Source: Cytidiella melzeri (Eukaryota; Basidiomycota; Agaricomycetes; Polyporales; Irpicaceae). From it: a stretch of 64,000 bases of DNA. The first letter of the stretch is position 1; each line of letters starts with the position of its first letter. Positions 24,139-37,789 of the stretch are shown one piece after another. The stretch is from positions 1-64,000 of the forward strand of contig JABYQR010000262.1 in the NCBI GenBank assembly GCA_022592445.1, read 5' to 3'. Both the position numbers and the translations under genes were made by a program. Under the pieces are notes generated by a model, which ran no database searches, was not told the DNA's origin, and saw only the letters and a program-made list of their open reading frames with translations.

Positions 24139-26238
24139 ATCAAAGGAGAGGGCAGTGCAGACCATAGGGGGGATGGTGGTGGTGCAGAGCACGACGAAGA
24201 GTGGTGTGTTGGCTGCCTGGACGATGGACTGTGCGCAACAGACGGTCAGATCAAGGTCGTGAGGGACCCTAATCATGTTCTCCTGTGATCCAACGGGTGT
24301 AGATATAGCACAGGTTCTTCATGCGTACGATCAAATCTTCTAAGCGACGACTAGACCGGCACCCACAGCTAGTGTTCTCGGGGCTTTGGAGAAATGCCCT
24401 GGCTGGCTATGGACGAAGAAGATACTTCTGATGCGGTGGACCCTCAAAGACCCCGGTGCCGTAAGAAAGGGAGTGTTGGCAGGCAAGCTAGGGTGCAGCT
24501 AACCAGCGTGTGACCATCTGCCAAACACTAGTAGATCGCACCATAAATCGCGTTTTGTACGGAGAGAAAGAGCGTTTGCTTACAGGAGAGCTGAATTTTT
24601 GTTGTTCGCAATCATCCACTTGAAACGGGCAGGGCTAGCAGCCGGTGCCAGCGCGGACATGCCAGTGCAACTTGAGTGCAACGGTGGCAGTTTGATGATC
24701 TCACAAGTAATATGTCGGCAAGCTCAAGTCAAACTCGATCAGAAGCTATTTCTAGACGATGAAGGAAAGATTTGACTGGAACTTGAAGCTAAGAGTACCT
24801 GTGTGAGGTGAAATATGTTGCGATGGGTAGTCCCGACGCACCTTTTTTTTTCATGTCCCAGACTAGTTTGAGACAATACGTGTTGATTGTGGCTGGGCGT
24901 CCGTGGAGAGCTCGAAAGAGGATGCTGGAATCACGTCGCAGTGATGTCTGAATCCAACTGCTCAGATTGATAGCTGCCGTCGGTGCGTTGAACACCGTAG
25001 CACAGTCGTCCAACGTTTACAGTCAGTGATAGACGTTCTGTTCGCCAAGGGGAAGGAAGCAGGTCAAGCAGCTGCAGCGGCACATACACCCGTATCGACG
25101 CGCATTGCCACAATGTGATCCTCAACAAGAGATGTGTATCTACAAGCGCAGCTCACACGCAAAGTTCCACTGAGCGCATTGAGCCCGATAGGTGGCAATG
25201 GATGACGGTGTCTAGTGGTCGACAGACAATTTCGGCGAGCTCGTATATGTTGCCCCTGCGGGTGAAAGTCGCAGGGTGAACGCGATATACCTGAGTTTGA
25301 GGCGCGTCAGTGACTTCTTGAAGGGCAGCCTCTGTTCTGCCTAAGGATGATATGGTTGCGTGCCCAGATGATACAAAAATACTCATTGTCACCAGTCGCA
25401 GCTGATCCCTGCATGGCGCACACTCAGGATGTCACCATGATATCGATATCGATTGCAGCGTTCATCCTAGTGCAGTGCCTCGTCAAGGATGGCCTGATCA
25501 GGGGGCAGCAGTAAGTAATGATATGATAATATCAGAGAAAGACGTGCACCTCAGACTGTTGCAACGGTCGGAAACCATCATGTATTACTGCTGCGAATAG
25601 CACCGCTGCTCGCCAGAAATTGATATTTACGCTCACGCTACGACCTGAGGCCGCAATAATCATATCGCCACAAGGACCTCATGATTGTTGCGAGGTCACA
25701 ATACCCTGTGGACTACGCCGGCTGAACGAGTTTCGTTCAAGGCATACGTTAGAAAAAAGAACAGCGCAGCCGCAATGTTCAATCGCACCAAGCTGTAGAA
25801 CATCTGCAATGTTGCCGATGTTCGTTGTCCATCTTGTGCTTACCTAGGCCTCTGTTCGATGTTAGATAATCGATGGGAGCCAACTGCACAGCAGGTTTCA
25901 TCAGGAAGCTGTACAATTGCGTGGTAACCACTGACCGTCAGCTCGTAATGTCAAGTAGCCGTTGATCATCCTGCCGCAAGACTGCAAATTGGTCCGGACT
26001 TATGCATTAATTATGCCACAGCGATCGCACGGTAAGGTTGTAACCACGGAGGCACCGGTGATATGTATATGATTCCCTCCGTCAGATCGGTTATCATCGA
26101 TACAGAAGGACGGAAGTGACGATGGCTCAGTTGTTCTTGTGCCGGTCATCTGTGTATCTATGCACGTCCCTCCACGGCTTGCCTTTCGGTAGGATGCGGC
26201 TACACGCGACGCTCAGCTGATACGACTCTCTCCTACAA
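24139..26238. other. 2.1-kb region without a resolved gene
   Basis: Contains the promoter of the minus-strand coiled-coil gene. A cluster of short minus-strand frames at 24789-25392 includes one starting MTMSIFVSSGHATISSLG and one with CATVFNAPTAAINLSSW. The cluster might be a small multi-exon gene, but I could not find splice sites giving one protein and I see no known motif. From 25400 to 26230 I see nothing. Confidence 0.3.
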
Positions 26239-26601
26239 TCAGAATGCTACATACCTAGATTCGGAGGGTACCTTGACCGCACCCGTGCCTTCAGTCGTGT
26301 CAACATAACGTGTAATTTCAACAGCAGGCCGTCCAGGACATCTAAGAGCGTGGAAATACACGTAAACTGTAAGCATGGGACCCCCGAGCCACTCTACTTA
26401 CAATCTGAATATTCGAGGGACTGGCCAACAGCGAAAGCGCGGTCTGCCAGAGGATTCTGTTTCTTGGTCGCAGTCGTACTGTACAATCTCAGCTATGCGA
26501 CATTGAGGCTTGGGTGAGCTTGAGTCCACAGTGGTCGACGAAAGAGAGGAAGCCATCAATTTGGCGCCCATTGCCGCAGGCTTGCTACACGGTTCAAGCA
26601 C
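26239..26601 (-). CDS. Small Cys-rich protein, Som1-like mitochondrial protein
   Basis: Two exons (26402-26601 and 26239-26341, 60-nt GT-AG intron) give 100 residues. The core has a Cys, then IAEIVQYDC, then CWPVPRIFRLCPGRPAVE and an ITRYVD strand. This repeats the pattern C-x(3)-E--QY-C...C-P--R-FR-C of the small fungal Som1 family, which assists the mitochondrial inner-membrane peptidase. Four conserved cysteines are present. The start is uncertain: Mets at 26601, 26571 and 26556 are all possible. The gene is divergent from SAH1, with only about 100 bp between start codons. The family call is moderate and based on memory of the motif. Confidence 0.55.
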
Positions 26602-26698
26602 GTGGGAAAGACACTAAAAAGCCGTACGATTTTCGGGGGAGATTTCATTCATCCCTCTTCTCTCTTCCACCACCTTCATCCTCACTCGACTCTTCACG

Positions 26699-28433
<1,735 letters not shown>

Positions 28434-29359
28434 ACGTAGTCGTCCTTTGACTTCTTTATCTATGTAGTGTGTAATAGCGGCCTCAACAGCCTTCACCGAT
28501 GACAGATGGACGGGATCTTAACATCCCCCTCTTTGAAGAAGACAGGATCTCAACGCTTCCTGTGTCGCATGGGTCAGGTCAGGGCGGCTGCGCATTTTTG
28601 CGAGTGCGCTGCGATGTGGTAGTCGCGTATGGGTGGGACGAATGGGGGCCTCAACTGCCTCCCTAGGGTTGCTCGACGTAGAAGTTTGTAGGTGATGTGA
28701 ACGCAGAATATATTCGCTGTGATTGGTCGAACGGCCTACGGGTGCTTGTGAGATCTTCGTACTCGGCTGCAGCTTGCGTCGATCACTACGCTGCACCTCT
28801 GATAAATATCAGAACATCTTGGCTTCAACAAATGTGAATACGTGTAACAGAGCCTCGAACGTAATGGTCCGCATAAAGAGTGCTGAAAATTGCTGGAGAG
28901 TCGCAATTGTTGACTCTGCAATATCACCGTGTCAAAGTACTGTAACGGTAGACAGGAGATTCGTACGTTATGGGACCTTGAGCGCAGGCCAGTCAACATC
29001 GCAGAATCATGTCGGGATCCGGCCCCCTGCGTACCACTCTATATTGACGAGTAAGGAACAGAAAATTAAAGACCGAGCACGGTTAGTGGAAGATTCTGCT
29101 CGCGAGACAGGAACGACCGTGTATGAGGTTTGGAGCAGGCAAGGCTGTCGGATATTGGACGACCTCTCGCAGACCCGGTGTCAGAGTTAAATGTACCTCG
29201 CTTTGCATTACATGCATTCGTAAACTTTTGCACTTGTGTAGAGATGTACAAAATCCAGCCGACAATGTATTGCAGCCACGGCTTTCCATAAAAACCGTTG
29301 GACTTGGTAAGTTTAGACGATGCGAGTGAATACTGATACTGACTGACACGATTAGTGGG
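28434..29359. other. Convergent intergenic region
   Basis: About 0.9 kb between the 3' ends of SAH1 (+) and RTT106 (-). Short frames on both strands lack motifs. Nothing else seen. Confidence 0.5.
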
Positions 29360-30937
29360 TTAATCCTCTAGTTCATCCTCCTCAGCATCCTCATCCTCGT
29401 CCTCGTCCACATCCATAGCGTGTCCTTTCGAAGCACTACCCAACAGGTCCTCTGTCACCATACCGACGGCAGCCTCAATCGCAGCCTTCGACATCCTCGG
29501 CATCGCGCCAGGACGTAGAAGGGGATGCCGGGACGGGTCCAGATCCTCTTCCTCATCGGCGGTTTCATGGTCTTCCTCCTCCTCCTCTCCCGCAGCACTC
29601 ACTACCTCTTCATCTTCAGTACCGCTCGATGATGTCGCAGAGCCTCCGTCGCTATCGCTGTCATCGGCAAAGTCTTCGTCTTCTTCGTCATCCGAGTCTT
29701 CATCTACCGGCAGTGCTACCGCCTTTCCTTTACCCTTCGCATCTACTTTGCCCACGCCACTAGCCTCCGCCAGTTGTTGCTTGGGCTGACCAAACCGCTG
29801 CTGAAACCTTTTCACCCACTGCAAAATCCCGTCCTGCTCTTTCCCATCGATCATCGCAAAGTCCGTCTCCTCCACCTGTATCGCCACATCTTCGTCCTTT
29901 CCCTGCGCCGAGAGCTGCCTCCGCAAGAACACAGAGCACGTCCTCCCTGTCGCACTGACCACCCTGACCCCCTCCGCTCCCGTCAACATCGGCCCATTCA
30001 CGTCACCTTCTTCCCCACCGGGCACGTTCCCAACGAGATCCACAACATCCCAGAACTCGCACGGCTTGCCGTCCCATAACACGCCCTCGCTCAAGAACCA
30101 CAGGGTTCCTTCTTTCGCCCGTCGGTACGCCTGCACGCCCTTCGCCTGGCTCTGCTCCTGCTCCAACCCAACTTCGGTGACGGAGATGTGAGGGGGTAGG
30201 TGTGATAAAAAGGTACGCAGATGGTTGAAAACCGGGGTTCCTTTGTGATGGGAGCCTTCAGATGTGGTGTACGCTGTTGCCGGTACCGCGTCCACGCCGA
30301 AAACGACCTGCACCTGATCTAAGTTTGAGCTCGGCGCTTTTGACGCGTCTTTGCCTTTGCCCGAAGCAGGTGTATCAGAAGATAAGAGCACTACTGACCA
30401 GTGAGGCTTTGATTTCCCTCGCGTAGGTATGAGGAACGCGCGCCGGATGTCTGCGAGTGGCACGGAGGATTCTGTAGCCTGTGTCGTTGGGTTCAGCAGC
30501 CGTAGCGAGCTCTTGTACACGGCTATGTCTGCTTTCTTTCGGATAGGCGACGAAACTGAGAGAGAGTTGAGCGTGAATACGTGCGTATCGTCCGCGTCGG
30601 AAGGGCCGTCGTAGAGCTTGCGCTTCTTTGCTGTTTGCTCCCCCTCTTTGTCATCCCCCACCTTCAAGTCCGCTCCTATCACTTGCTCCCTAGACCGCTT
30701 CTCAGCCCTACTGCCGTGCATGGAGCTTGTGAACAGTTGCTGTTGAGCCGGCCAGAGTTGTCTGGTATCGTCCGACACGACGTCCCCGTCTGGACATTCT
30801 GATCCAAGGGCAAACCGCAGAAGCGTGTCAAAGACGACAAGAGTCTCTGTAGGCAATGATTGGACCTTAAACTTTAGTTCAGGAGGGAGCTGTGAGACCA
30901 GGTTGCCAACACAGTCCGTCATTGCATGTAGAGGCAC
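29360..30937 (-). CDS. RTT106: Histone chaperone RTT106
   Basis: Nuclear histone H3-H4 chaperone acting in replication-coupled nucleosome assembly and heterochromatin silencing. It is an intronless frame of 525 codons. The N-terminal dimerisation part includes ELKFKVQSLPTETLVVFDTL. The double PH-like domain follows, with SPIRKKADIAVYKSSLRLLN, PLADIRRAFLIPTRGKSKPH and HWSVVLLS, then LWFLSEGVLWDGKPCEFWD and VEETDFAMIDGKEQDGIL. The C-terminus is highly acidic (EDSDDEEDEDFADDSDSD and a final Asp/Glu run), as in the family. The start could be Met1 or Met6. Because it is long, intact and intronless, this is one of the surest models here. Confidence 0.9.
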   Translation of the reverse strand: MPLHAMTDCVGNLVSQLPPELKFKVQSLPTETLVVFDTLLRFALGSECPDGDVVSDDTRQLWPAQQQLFTSSMHGSRAEKRSREQVIGADLKVGDDKEGEQTAKKRKLYDGPSDADDTHVFTLNSLSVSSPIRKKADIAVYKSSLRLLNPTTQATESSVPLADIRRAFLIPTRGKSKPHWSVVLLSSDTPASGKGKDASKAPSSNLDQVQVVFGVDAVPATAYTTSEGSHHKGTPVFNHLRTFLSHLPPHISVTEVGLEQEQSQAKGVQAYRRAKEGTLWFLSEGVLWDGKPCEFWDVVDLVGNVPGGEEGDVNGPMLTGAEGVRVVSATGRTCSVFLRRQLSAQGKDEDVAIQVEETDFAMIDGKEQDGILQWVKRFQQRFGQPKQQLAEASGVGKVDAKGKGKAVALPVDEDSDDEEDEDFADDSDSDGGSATSSSGTEDEEVVSAAGEEEEEDHETADEEEDLDPSRHPLLRPGAMPRMSKAAIEAAVGMVTEDLLGSASKGHAMDVDEDEDEDAEEDELED

Positions 30938-31271
30938 GCAAAATCCTTTCAGAGTTCAGCGAGAACAAATACAGATATAATTGTCTGTGAGCTTTGGATT
31001 ATGGAGTATGTAGTCAGCGCGACGCTTGAAAAAACCGCTAACACACACCTATAATGTACAGGATATACTGTATTTTGTGCTGCTGGATGCACGTTGATGT
31101 CAAGGGAGTACTAAGCGCTGTTTCACCCATTTCACAACATGGCAGCATCCTCGTCGATAGCGATCTTGCAACTTTCGGTCTCAGTTGCTTTGATTTGAAA
31201 GATCACCATACTAGTAGCTCTCAACATGAGTGAACGAGATACTTCATTCTGTGCAAGCACCCTCATCACCA

Positions 31272-32994
31272 ATGCCTGAAGTCTCTGCTCTTGGCCCCGT
31301 CGACCCTGCTTCAGTTCCCGATGCTGAGCAGCAGAAAGCGGCGCCATGGATAGTCAGGAAGCTAGTCGGGGTACGAGAGAGGCTGTTCTCTTATACAGTA
31401 CACAGAAACCCACGGATCTCTTGTAGTCAATGACTGGACGTATCGTGTTGTCTTCCTTGGAGACGTTGAGAGCGTCCGGTACAAGTATCGTTTGTCTTTC
31501 TCCAGTAAGTCCGCAGTTGCATTTATATCCTACTATGTGCCGGTGAATGCTTACAATCTCCTGTATAATAGTGGGGTGACTCCTCGCCACTGCTGCTACC
31601 TTGCATCCGATTCAGAGATGTGGCCGTCCACACAATCATTGCTGCCACCGTAAGACCTCCTCTTCTCTCGCAAAGTATACCCATCTGACCGGGGGCTTCA
31701 CAGGGAGGAATGGCAGCGATAGCCACGCCTGTCATGGGTCCCGTCTCCGACGCCATCTTCTCGACGTTTGGCGACACCATTTTGGTGGAGGTTGGCTTGC
31801 ACGCCGGATTCGAGCTCACCACAAAGGTGGCGAACGATTTGATTATCGACCACGCGGTCAAGGCTGTTATACCTATTCATTCGGATAGGCTCAACACGAC
31901 TGGAGTTAAAGAGTTGCTGATCACTCTCAAGTTCAAGCACACCGTTGAGGATGCGTCTCTGGGTTTCTATCGGAGTGGATTGCATAAGTAGGTCGTGCCA
32001 CACTGTTTAATAAGGATAAGGCGATCTAACGACGCCGTGCGTAGGGACAATTCACTGTTTTCCAGCGTAAAGGATTACTTGGCTATCGAGAAAGGCTGGT
32101 TCTCGCCATACTTGTTCGCGAGTGGACGAAGGCCTGCGATTCCCCGTTCCATGAAGCCCGACATCGTGTTCTGTCACGGGCCATTCCTCCCAGGTGCGTG
32201 CCACTCCCCTCATGTCCTCGACTCATGTATTGAGCTCACATTCACTCTCATCAGGAGACTACAGCATCGGCGAAGCCCTTCTCACAGAGTCTGCATCCGT
32301 AATCAGCTTCGCCCCCGCCCCTCCCCGCTCCCCAGACCCAGAAGACTCAAAGCACCCAAGTTCTCATTTTTCGCTCAATATACCCACAAGGGCGGACATC
32401 CCCAGCCTTTCCAACCTCTTGTCTCGCTCACGCACCCCATCCCCGGAACCATCACTCACTCCCTTACCTCTTCCACCCGTCCCTCGACGTATGGTCGTCG
32501 TCGTCGTCGGGCTCAAGCCTCACCGCGCGGGTATGTGGACTACGAGCGCCAGACCATCCGAGAGCGTGATGTACTACCAGCTCCTGAACGGTTGTCCCGC
32601 GCTCGTGGTACCCGTGAAAGTCGGGGCACCGCTCGTAGCTTGGGACGCGCTTACGCTGGAGCAGCTCTGGAAGGTGGCGCTACCCAAGGAGGAGGAGGCA
32701 AGTGGCGGCGGCGGTGATGGTGGTGGGGAGTTCAGTGGCATCGTGAACGTGATATACGAGTTCTTGGATCTGTGTGTCGATTGGGAGAGGGTGTTACTTT
32801 CGGCAGAGCAGGAGGGGACAGACGCGTCTGTGGCAATTGATGAGGTACAGGAGACTTTGGAGCGGAAGAAGACGGCGCTGAGGGATGCGGTTATGGTGCT
32901 TGTGGCTGGGGTTGTCCGGAGCGGGGAGAGTAAGCAGGTAAAGGATAAGGTGGATAAGGAGAGGAGTGGTATTGCAATGTGGAGGATACCATGA
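31272..32994 (+). CDS. Conserved hypothetical protein, multi-exon
   Basis: Probable start MPEVSALGPVDPASVPDAEQ at 31272. Later exons lie near 31710-31991, 32040-32192 and 32255-32994. The central part reads ISTF-like GDTILVEVGLHAGFELTTKV and AVKAVIPIHSDR. The C-terminal part reads WFSPYLFASGRRPAIPRSMK, DIVFCHGPFLPGDYSIGEAL, then a Ser/Pro-rich linker (SRSRTPSPEPSLTPLPLPP), then RPSESVMYYQLLNGCPALVV and GAPLVAWDALTLEQLW. These blocks look globular and conserved, but I do not recognise the family. The first two introns are not resolved. The 3' end converges on the SDR gene with only about 100 bp between stop codons. Confidence 0.6.
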
Positions 32995-33096
32995 AACATG
33001 TATGGTATACGGAAAGTCAACAATGGTCGTATACTAGGTTGTATTTCTTCGAATTTAAAGGTAATGTAGTTACGAAAACGCAACGGTCCGTTACCA

Positions 33097-34599
33097 CTAG
33101 ATCGTATCTTGCCACACACCAATCTCCGTAAGAAATGTCTTTGTCGACTGCCAGAGTTCCTCCGCCAAATCCTCCTTGTACACCTCCTCATTCGGAGCCC
33201 TTATATTCTTCCTAGCTGGATCCAAGAATGCGCCTTTGTAGACTTTGGCTTCCTCACGGACTTTCGGCGACGCTGCAGAAAAGACGCTGCAGTAGGATCC
33301 TTTCTCGGCGGAAGGGAAGAAGAGATAGCTGATGGAAAGAAACAGTTTGCTGACGACAGCGTTCTGCTGCTTCGCGTAGTTCTTGTTTCCATCTGTAAGG
33401 TACGAAAAAGAGTGTTAGCTGTTTTCCTTCTTTCCACTGAAAAAGAGTGAGCCCCAAGACTAGAGAGACAGACCTGTGTGTACACCGCCAGGATCAGAAG
33501 CTATGACAATGATTGGTATGTCTTTTTCGTCGAGACGACGTTGTAATTCTCTGGTCCAAATGGTCAATGCGAGCTTAGACGAGGCTATCATTTAACAATC
33601 AGTGAGGCAGGTGCGATCTCTAGGCGTGTTTCGTGGTGCGAACCATATCGAATGAGTTTGGGAAGGTAGGTCTTTGCGTATTCCTCGTTAAAATCTTCTC
33701 GATTTCTGAATCGTTTGCCGGCAGGAACAAACCTGATACCAGTGGCAACAACCTGTTGCAGCGATGTCATAACCAAGGTAGTAAGTGAGGAGGGCAGATT
33801 GGCACCTACGTTGACGATCCGGACGTCGCTTCCTGGTTCTTTTGCGGTCTTCTCCAGAAGCGGAAGAAGGGTGTGAGTGATGGTTACGGTGCTGAAATAG
33901 CTGGGTACAATATGATTAACGATTTAGACGAACATGTTTTGCAGCAACACTGACTTTATCAGCACGACGTCTTGTATATCTAAGAAAGTGTCAAGGCACG
34001 TGTCAGTCAGTACGCGGTTTCAGCGAGAATATGGCGGACATGTACCGTATAACGTCTTCTTGTAAGGAATAAGAGTTCTAAAACCATTGCTAGTCAGAAT
34101 AACGGCATGACAAGGTAAATCCTGATGACTCACTGAGCCGCGTTGTTGACTAGGATGATAGGCTTGTAAATTAGTAGCTTCGCTCTGCTGCTACATCAGA
34201 ACTCAAACGCACTCAAGACGTCCAAGCGAGTTTCCTTTGTGAGAAAGTCTTCCGCCGCCTCCTTGGCTAGCCTCGGGTCGCTCAAGTCCAGGTTGAGGTG
34301 ATGCACCTCTCCTTTACCAATGCCTTCTGCGGTAAGTCGCTCAATGGCTGCCTTTGCCTTACTCTCGCTACGAGCGCCCATGTACACCTTTGCGCCCCTC
34401 CTTGCCAGGTGCTTTATAGCTGTGAACCCGATTCCTGCACTGTTAGCACATATATATAGTGAGCTCAATGGCCTCGACCGTATTCCTCATGCGTGCCCGT
34501 AAGTCGGTTTACTACTCACTTGCCACCAGTGACGATGATGACTTTTCCGGACAAGTCTGGTAGATCTTTTTGCGGACTGAAGTTGTCAGAAAATAGCAT
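33097..34599 (-). CDS. Short-chain dehydrogenase/reductase (retinol-dehydrogenase-like)
   Basis: NAD(P)-dependent oxidoreductase with about nine exons. It starts at 34599 with MLFSDNFSPQKDLPDLSGKV. The cofactor loop is split by an intron, VIIVTGG then SAGIGFTAIKHLARRGAKVY. The NADP-type basic motif MGARSESKAK follows, then LDLSDPRLA, a NNAA motif near 34140, LEKTAKEPGSDVRIVNV, and the active site YASSK, assembled across an intron near 33590-33650. The C-terminal part has IVIASDPGGVHT and ends IGVWQDTI at 33097. All catalytic residues are present. The substrate is unknown. A broken paralogue lies immediately upstream. Confidence 0.8.
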
Positions 34600-34935
34600 G
34601 GTGTCCGGTCTGAAGAGTTGGAATGGCGGGTGTTGGAAGACGTGACAGCTTTCGTGGGTATTGCCACGCATCGCTGGCTGGTTTATATGTGGTCTCACTT
34701 ACAACGTATTGATGTGATAGCTTAATTTGAATTAGATCAGGATCAGAAGAATCGGCCGTGGATGATCTCACAAACCAATACACATAAAAGGACTTGTACA
34801 ACTTGAAGAGGTGGAAGAACAGTGTAGCTTGGGAAGAGCGATGCTGGCTGCTGCCACGGTCTGCTCACGTGTGGGAACAGGGAACACGACGGTGAGAAGC
34901 GCAGAGCTAATGCACAATGCAATATTAAAAAATCG

Positions 34936-36230
34936 TACATGGCCAAACACCAATTTGGGTTCCGTGAGAAGCGTCAGCGTAGATTGCCAGAATTCCTTCG
35001 TCAACTCCTCGTCGTACACCTCTTCGTTCGGTGCGCCCTCTTGATCTTCCTAGACGAATTGAAATACGCTCCCTTGTATGCCTCGGCTTCCTCACGGAGT
35101 TTTGGCGATGCAGCAGCAAAGACACTTCCATACGACCCTTTCATGGCAGAGGGGAAGAAAAGACAAATGATCCAAAGCTGCAGCCGTCTGAAAATAGCGT
35201 TATGGTTATAATTTCACTCGCGTCTGCGAGGTATTGAACCAGCCAATTCCAGGGAAGTAAAGTGTGCGGAGAACCGGACCTGTATTTATGCCGCCAGGAT
35301 CTGAAGCTATCACGATGATCTGCGCACCTTTTTTCTCAAGTCGGCGTTGAAGCTCTCGCGTTCAGATTTCCAACGCGAGCTGTGATGAGCCTGATAAAGT
35401 GTCACCTGTTTGCGACGCGTACGCTCGGGGCGGCGAAGTATAAACCGTATCGCATGGATAACTGTTCGAGTAGTCTTCGTTGAAGTCATCCCTATTTCTG
35501 AATCGTTTGCTAGCAGGCAGATCCTTCATGGAAGCATTGGTAACCTGTAAAAGCGGCGTCATGTGAAGCTGTACGGTGCCTGAGGTCGTTGTCACGTACG
35601 TTGACGATCCGGACGTCACTCCCCGACTCCTGCGCGTTCTTCTCTAGGAGTGGGAGAAGTGTGTGGGTGAATATTACAGTGCTTAATTAACTGAACACAT
35701 CGTCACTGCGTCAATAACATGAACGAGCCTGCAATTGTAGAGGACCTTACTTGATCAGCACAACAATTTGAACGTCTAGAAAGTATGCAGCATGATGAGC
35801 TGTCAGTCTATGACCAAGACAGGTATACGCACCGTACAATGTCTTCTTGAGTGCTTGAGTGAAATGAGGGTTCCCCCAGTTTTCTATAAGGATGAGACAA
35901 TCGAATAAAAATCTCAATTCACTCGTTATTGACTAGGGTCGTGAGTCGTACTTCAGGTTCTCTCTTCGGATCTGGAAAGTCTCAAACGCACTCAAAACAT
36001 TCAAACGAGGTTCCATGGTAGCAAAGCGTCCAGCGAACGCATTCGCTAGTCTTGGAACGCTCAGCTTGAGGCTGAGGTGATGAATTTCTCCATTACTGAA
36101 AACCTTCTGCGGTGAGTGGTTGAATATCATCTTTTGCCTTGCGTTTTACTGCGAGCACCGAGGTAGACCTTTGCGCCCCTCCGTGCTAGATACTTTACGG
36201 TCGTAAACCGTGGGCCAGCACCAGAGGTAT
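34936..36230 (-). pseudogene. Decayed paralogue of the adjacent short-chain dehydrogenase
   Basis: The sequence follows the neighbouring SDR gene exon by exon (FTTVKYLARRGAKVYLGARS, HLSLKLSVPRLA, KRFRNRDDFNEDYSNSY, RELQRRLEKKG, IASDPGG, FFPSAMKGSYGSVFAAAS, RAPNEEVYDEE). It is disabled in several ways. The first exon and the GxxxGIG loop are missing or changed (SGAGPRF). A stop interrupts the second exon near 36126. The catalytic Lys of YASSK is Gln (SGSSQLA). The following Trp codon is TGA (35362-35364). This is a tandem duplicate that lost function. Confidence 0.85.
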
Positions 36231-36973
36231 TTGCATTGGCTTATAGAACGAAATATCGCACATGGGGTCCTACAGAACTGCCAGCGCGCGTGTGCTGAAT
36301 ATGGTTGAATCAACCGCTCAGAGACTGAATTGCGCGGTCCTTGATCAGAGCTTCATAGTCATATCGCCATCCGACGCTTTGAGGCATACGCCTGCGTTGG
36401 CGGTGTCGTGTTGTTGGGCGCGCAAATGGCTTCGAAAGCCTGTCGAGAAAGCACTGTCGATCAGCAAAGATCAATCAAATCGCAAGATATTGGAACCAAA
36501 CCTCGAGTTTCCCAGGTTCCCACAGTATACGCCCATGCATGACAGGATGACTTGAGTTGCGCGTAAAGTTCTTTGTTCAGCCCAAATTGTTCAAACGAAC
36601 CTGGCGTTGCTCGTTTGGATGGTCAAGTAAGAGCCTGGCTTCTAGGATGCATAAGGCAGAGTATACGACGTTCAGATCTTCGTTCTTCAGGATCTCTTTA
36701 CTGGCCGCTGCCGCTGTTTCAAGTACTTGATGTTTGTTGAGCATGGCACAATGTGCAAGTCCAAGCGCTAAGACCGACGCAGGAAAATCACGTGAAATGT
36801 GTGACTGGTGACAATAGCAGTGTGACCCTTCCACATAGAAAGACGTCACTTGAAACCGCGGCGCAGTCTCCACAAGGTGACTACATAAAGCACTCCTGCA
36901 GCTACTCGTCGCTTTCACTTCTACCACAACACCCACCGCCGTATCTCCAAGACACCCCCATACTGAGACTATA
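36231..36973. other. Intergenic; no gene resolved
   Basis: A minus-strand frame (36577-37005) includes LAHCAMLNKHQVLETAAAAS, but it overlaps the PMP3 start and has no known motif. The left part may hold the remnant promoter of the dehydrogenase pseudogene. The right end must hold the PMP3 promoter. Confidence 0.35.
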
Positions 36974-37507
36974 ATGCCTGTTCGCGGATCTGATATTTGT
37001 CTCATCCTTGTGCGTACCAGTTATATGCGACGTGTCGGCGGGGCTTTGTTATTGAACATCATGCTAGGTTGCAATCCTCTTTCCCCCAGCTGCTGTAGGC
37101 TTCATCAGCGGTTGCAGCTGTGACTTGCTCATCAACATTCTGCTGACTGTGTAAGTGCCAAAAGAACCCGTGTTTCGATGCCTCTGCTGACTGTGAATGT
37201 AGCTTGGGATATTTCCCTGGTCACGTTGTAAGTTGTTCCTTTATAGCGTCGAGACAACTCCGTTCGCTCACAATCCTGCGCAGCATGCGTTTTGGCTCAT
37301 CTATAAGAAGATGAAGGCGGAGGAGCAATACGGAAGGGGAGGCTTCCATTGTGCGTACCCGCTGCTCAGGCTGCGCGGTGCGATACTGACATTGTTTTCA
37401 TAGATATTGGCAACGGCACCTACGAGCCTATCTACGCTCAGCCCGGAGTCGCCCCTGCCCAACAACCCGTCAACTACGGTGCTACTGGTGGCGGCTACGT
37501 TCGGTAA
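36974..37507 (+). CDS. PMP3: Plasma membrane proteolipid 3 (Pmp3/UPF0057)
   Basis: Small hydrophobic membrane protein that helps maintain plasma-membrane potential and cation tolerance. It starts MPVRGSDICLIL (exon 36974-37009). The next exon (from 37068) encodes the first span, VAILFPPAAVGFISGCSCDL, and LLINILLTV. Short exons then give LGYFPGHVHAFWLIYKKMKA and EEQYGRGGFHYIGNGTYEP, and a Gln/Pro/Gly-rich tail ending GGGYVR with a stop at 37507. Introns are about 50-60 nt and the phases agree. The two-span FPGHVHAFW hallmark is diagnostic. Confidence 0.93.
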
Positions 37508-37670
37508 AGAATGTTCTAGCAACGGATTGCAGTGCTAATATCCTCTGTACATCTACCTCATGAACGCTTATTGTCTCTTCTACGATGTACATCGTTATGG
37601 TCATAATTGGAAAACTCCGTGATCAAGGAAATAGTGTATGCGCGAAGTTCAGGTGCGGTCAATTCTAACC

Positions 37671-37772
37671 TGTTCGTCGTGTTCGTCTGTTCGTCGTGTT
37701 TGTCTGTTCGTCGTGTTCGTCTGTTCGTCGTGTTCGTCTGTTCGTCGTGTTCGTCTGTTTGTCGTGTTCGTC
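37671..37772. repeat. 17-bp minisatellite, six copies
   Basis: Exactly 6 x 17 bp of the unit TGTTCGTCGTGTTCGTC. Two copies differ by single C-to-T changes. Since 17 is not a multiple of three, it is unlikely to be coding. It ends 2 bp before the target-site duplication of the LINE. Confidence 0.95.
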
Positions 37773-37774
37773 GC

Positions 37775-37789
37775 GATGATGAAATTGCT
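37775..37789. repeat. Left 15-bp target-site duplication of the LINE
   Basis: GATGATGAAATTGCT occurs here and again at 52157-52171, directly after the LINE poly-A tail. This defines both ends of the element and shows target-primed insertion. Confidence 0.92.

Noticed and set aside
30000..30080. Plus-strand frames inside 29774-30802
   Set aside because: They are antisense shadows of the intact RTT106 frame.
37671..37772. Regular short repeats that might suggest a CRISPR array
   Set aside because: The repeats are directly adjacent 17-bp units without spacers, in a eukaryotic genome; this is a minisatellite.
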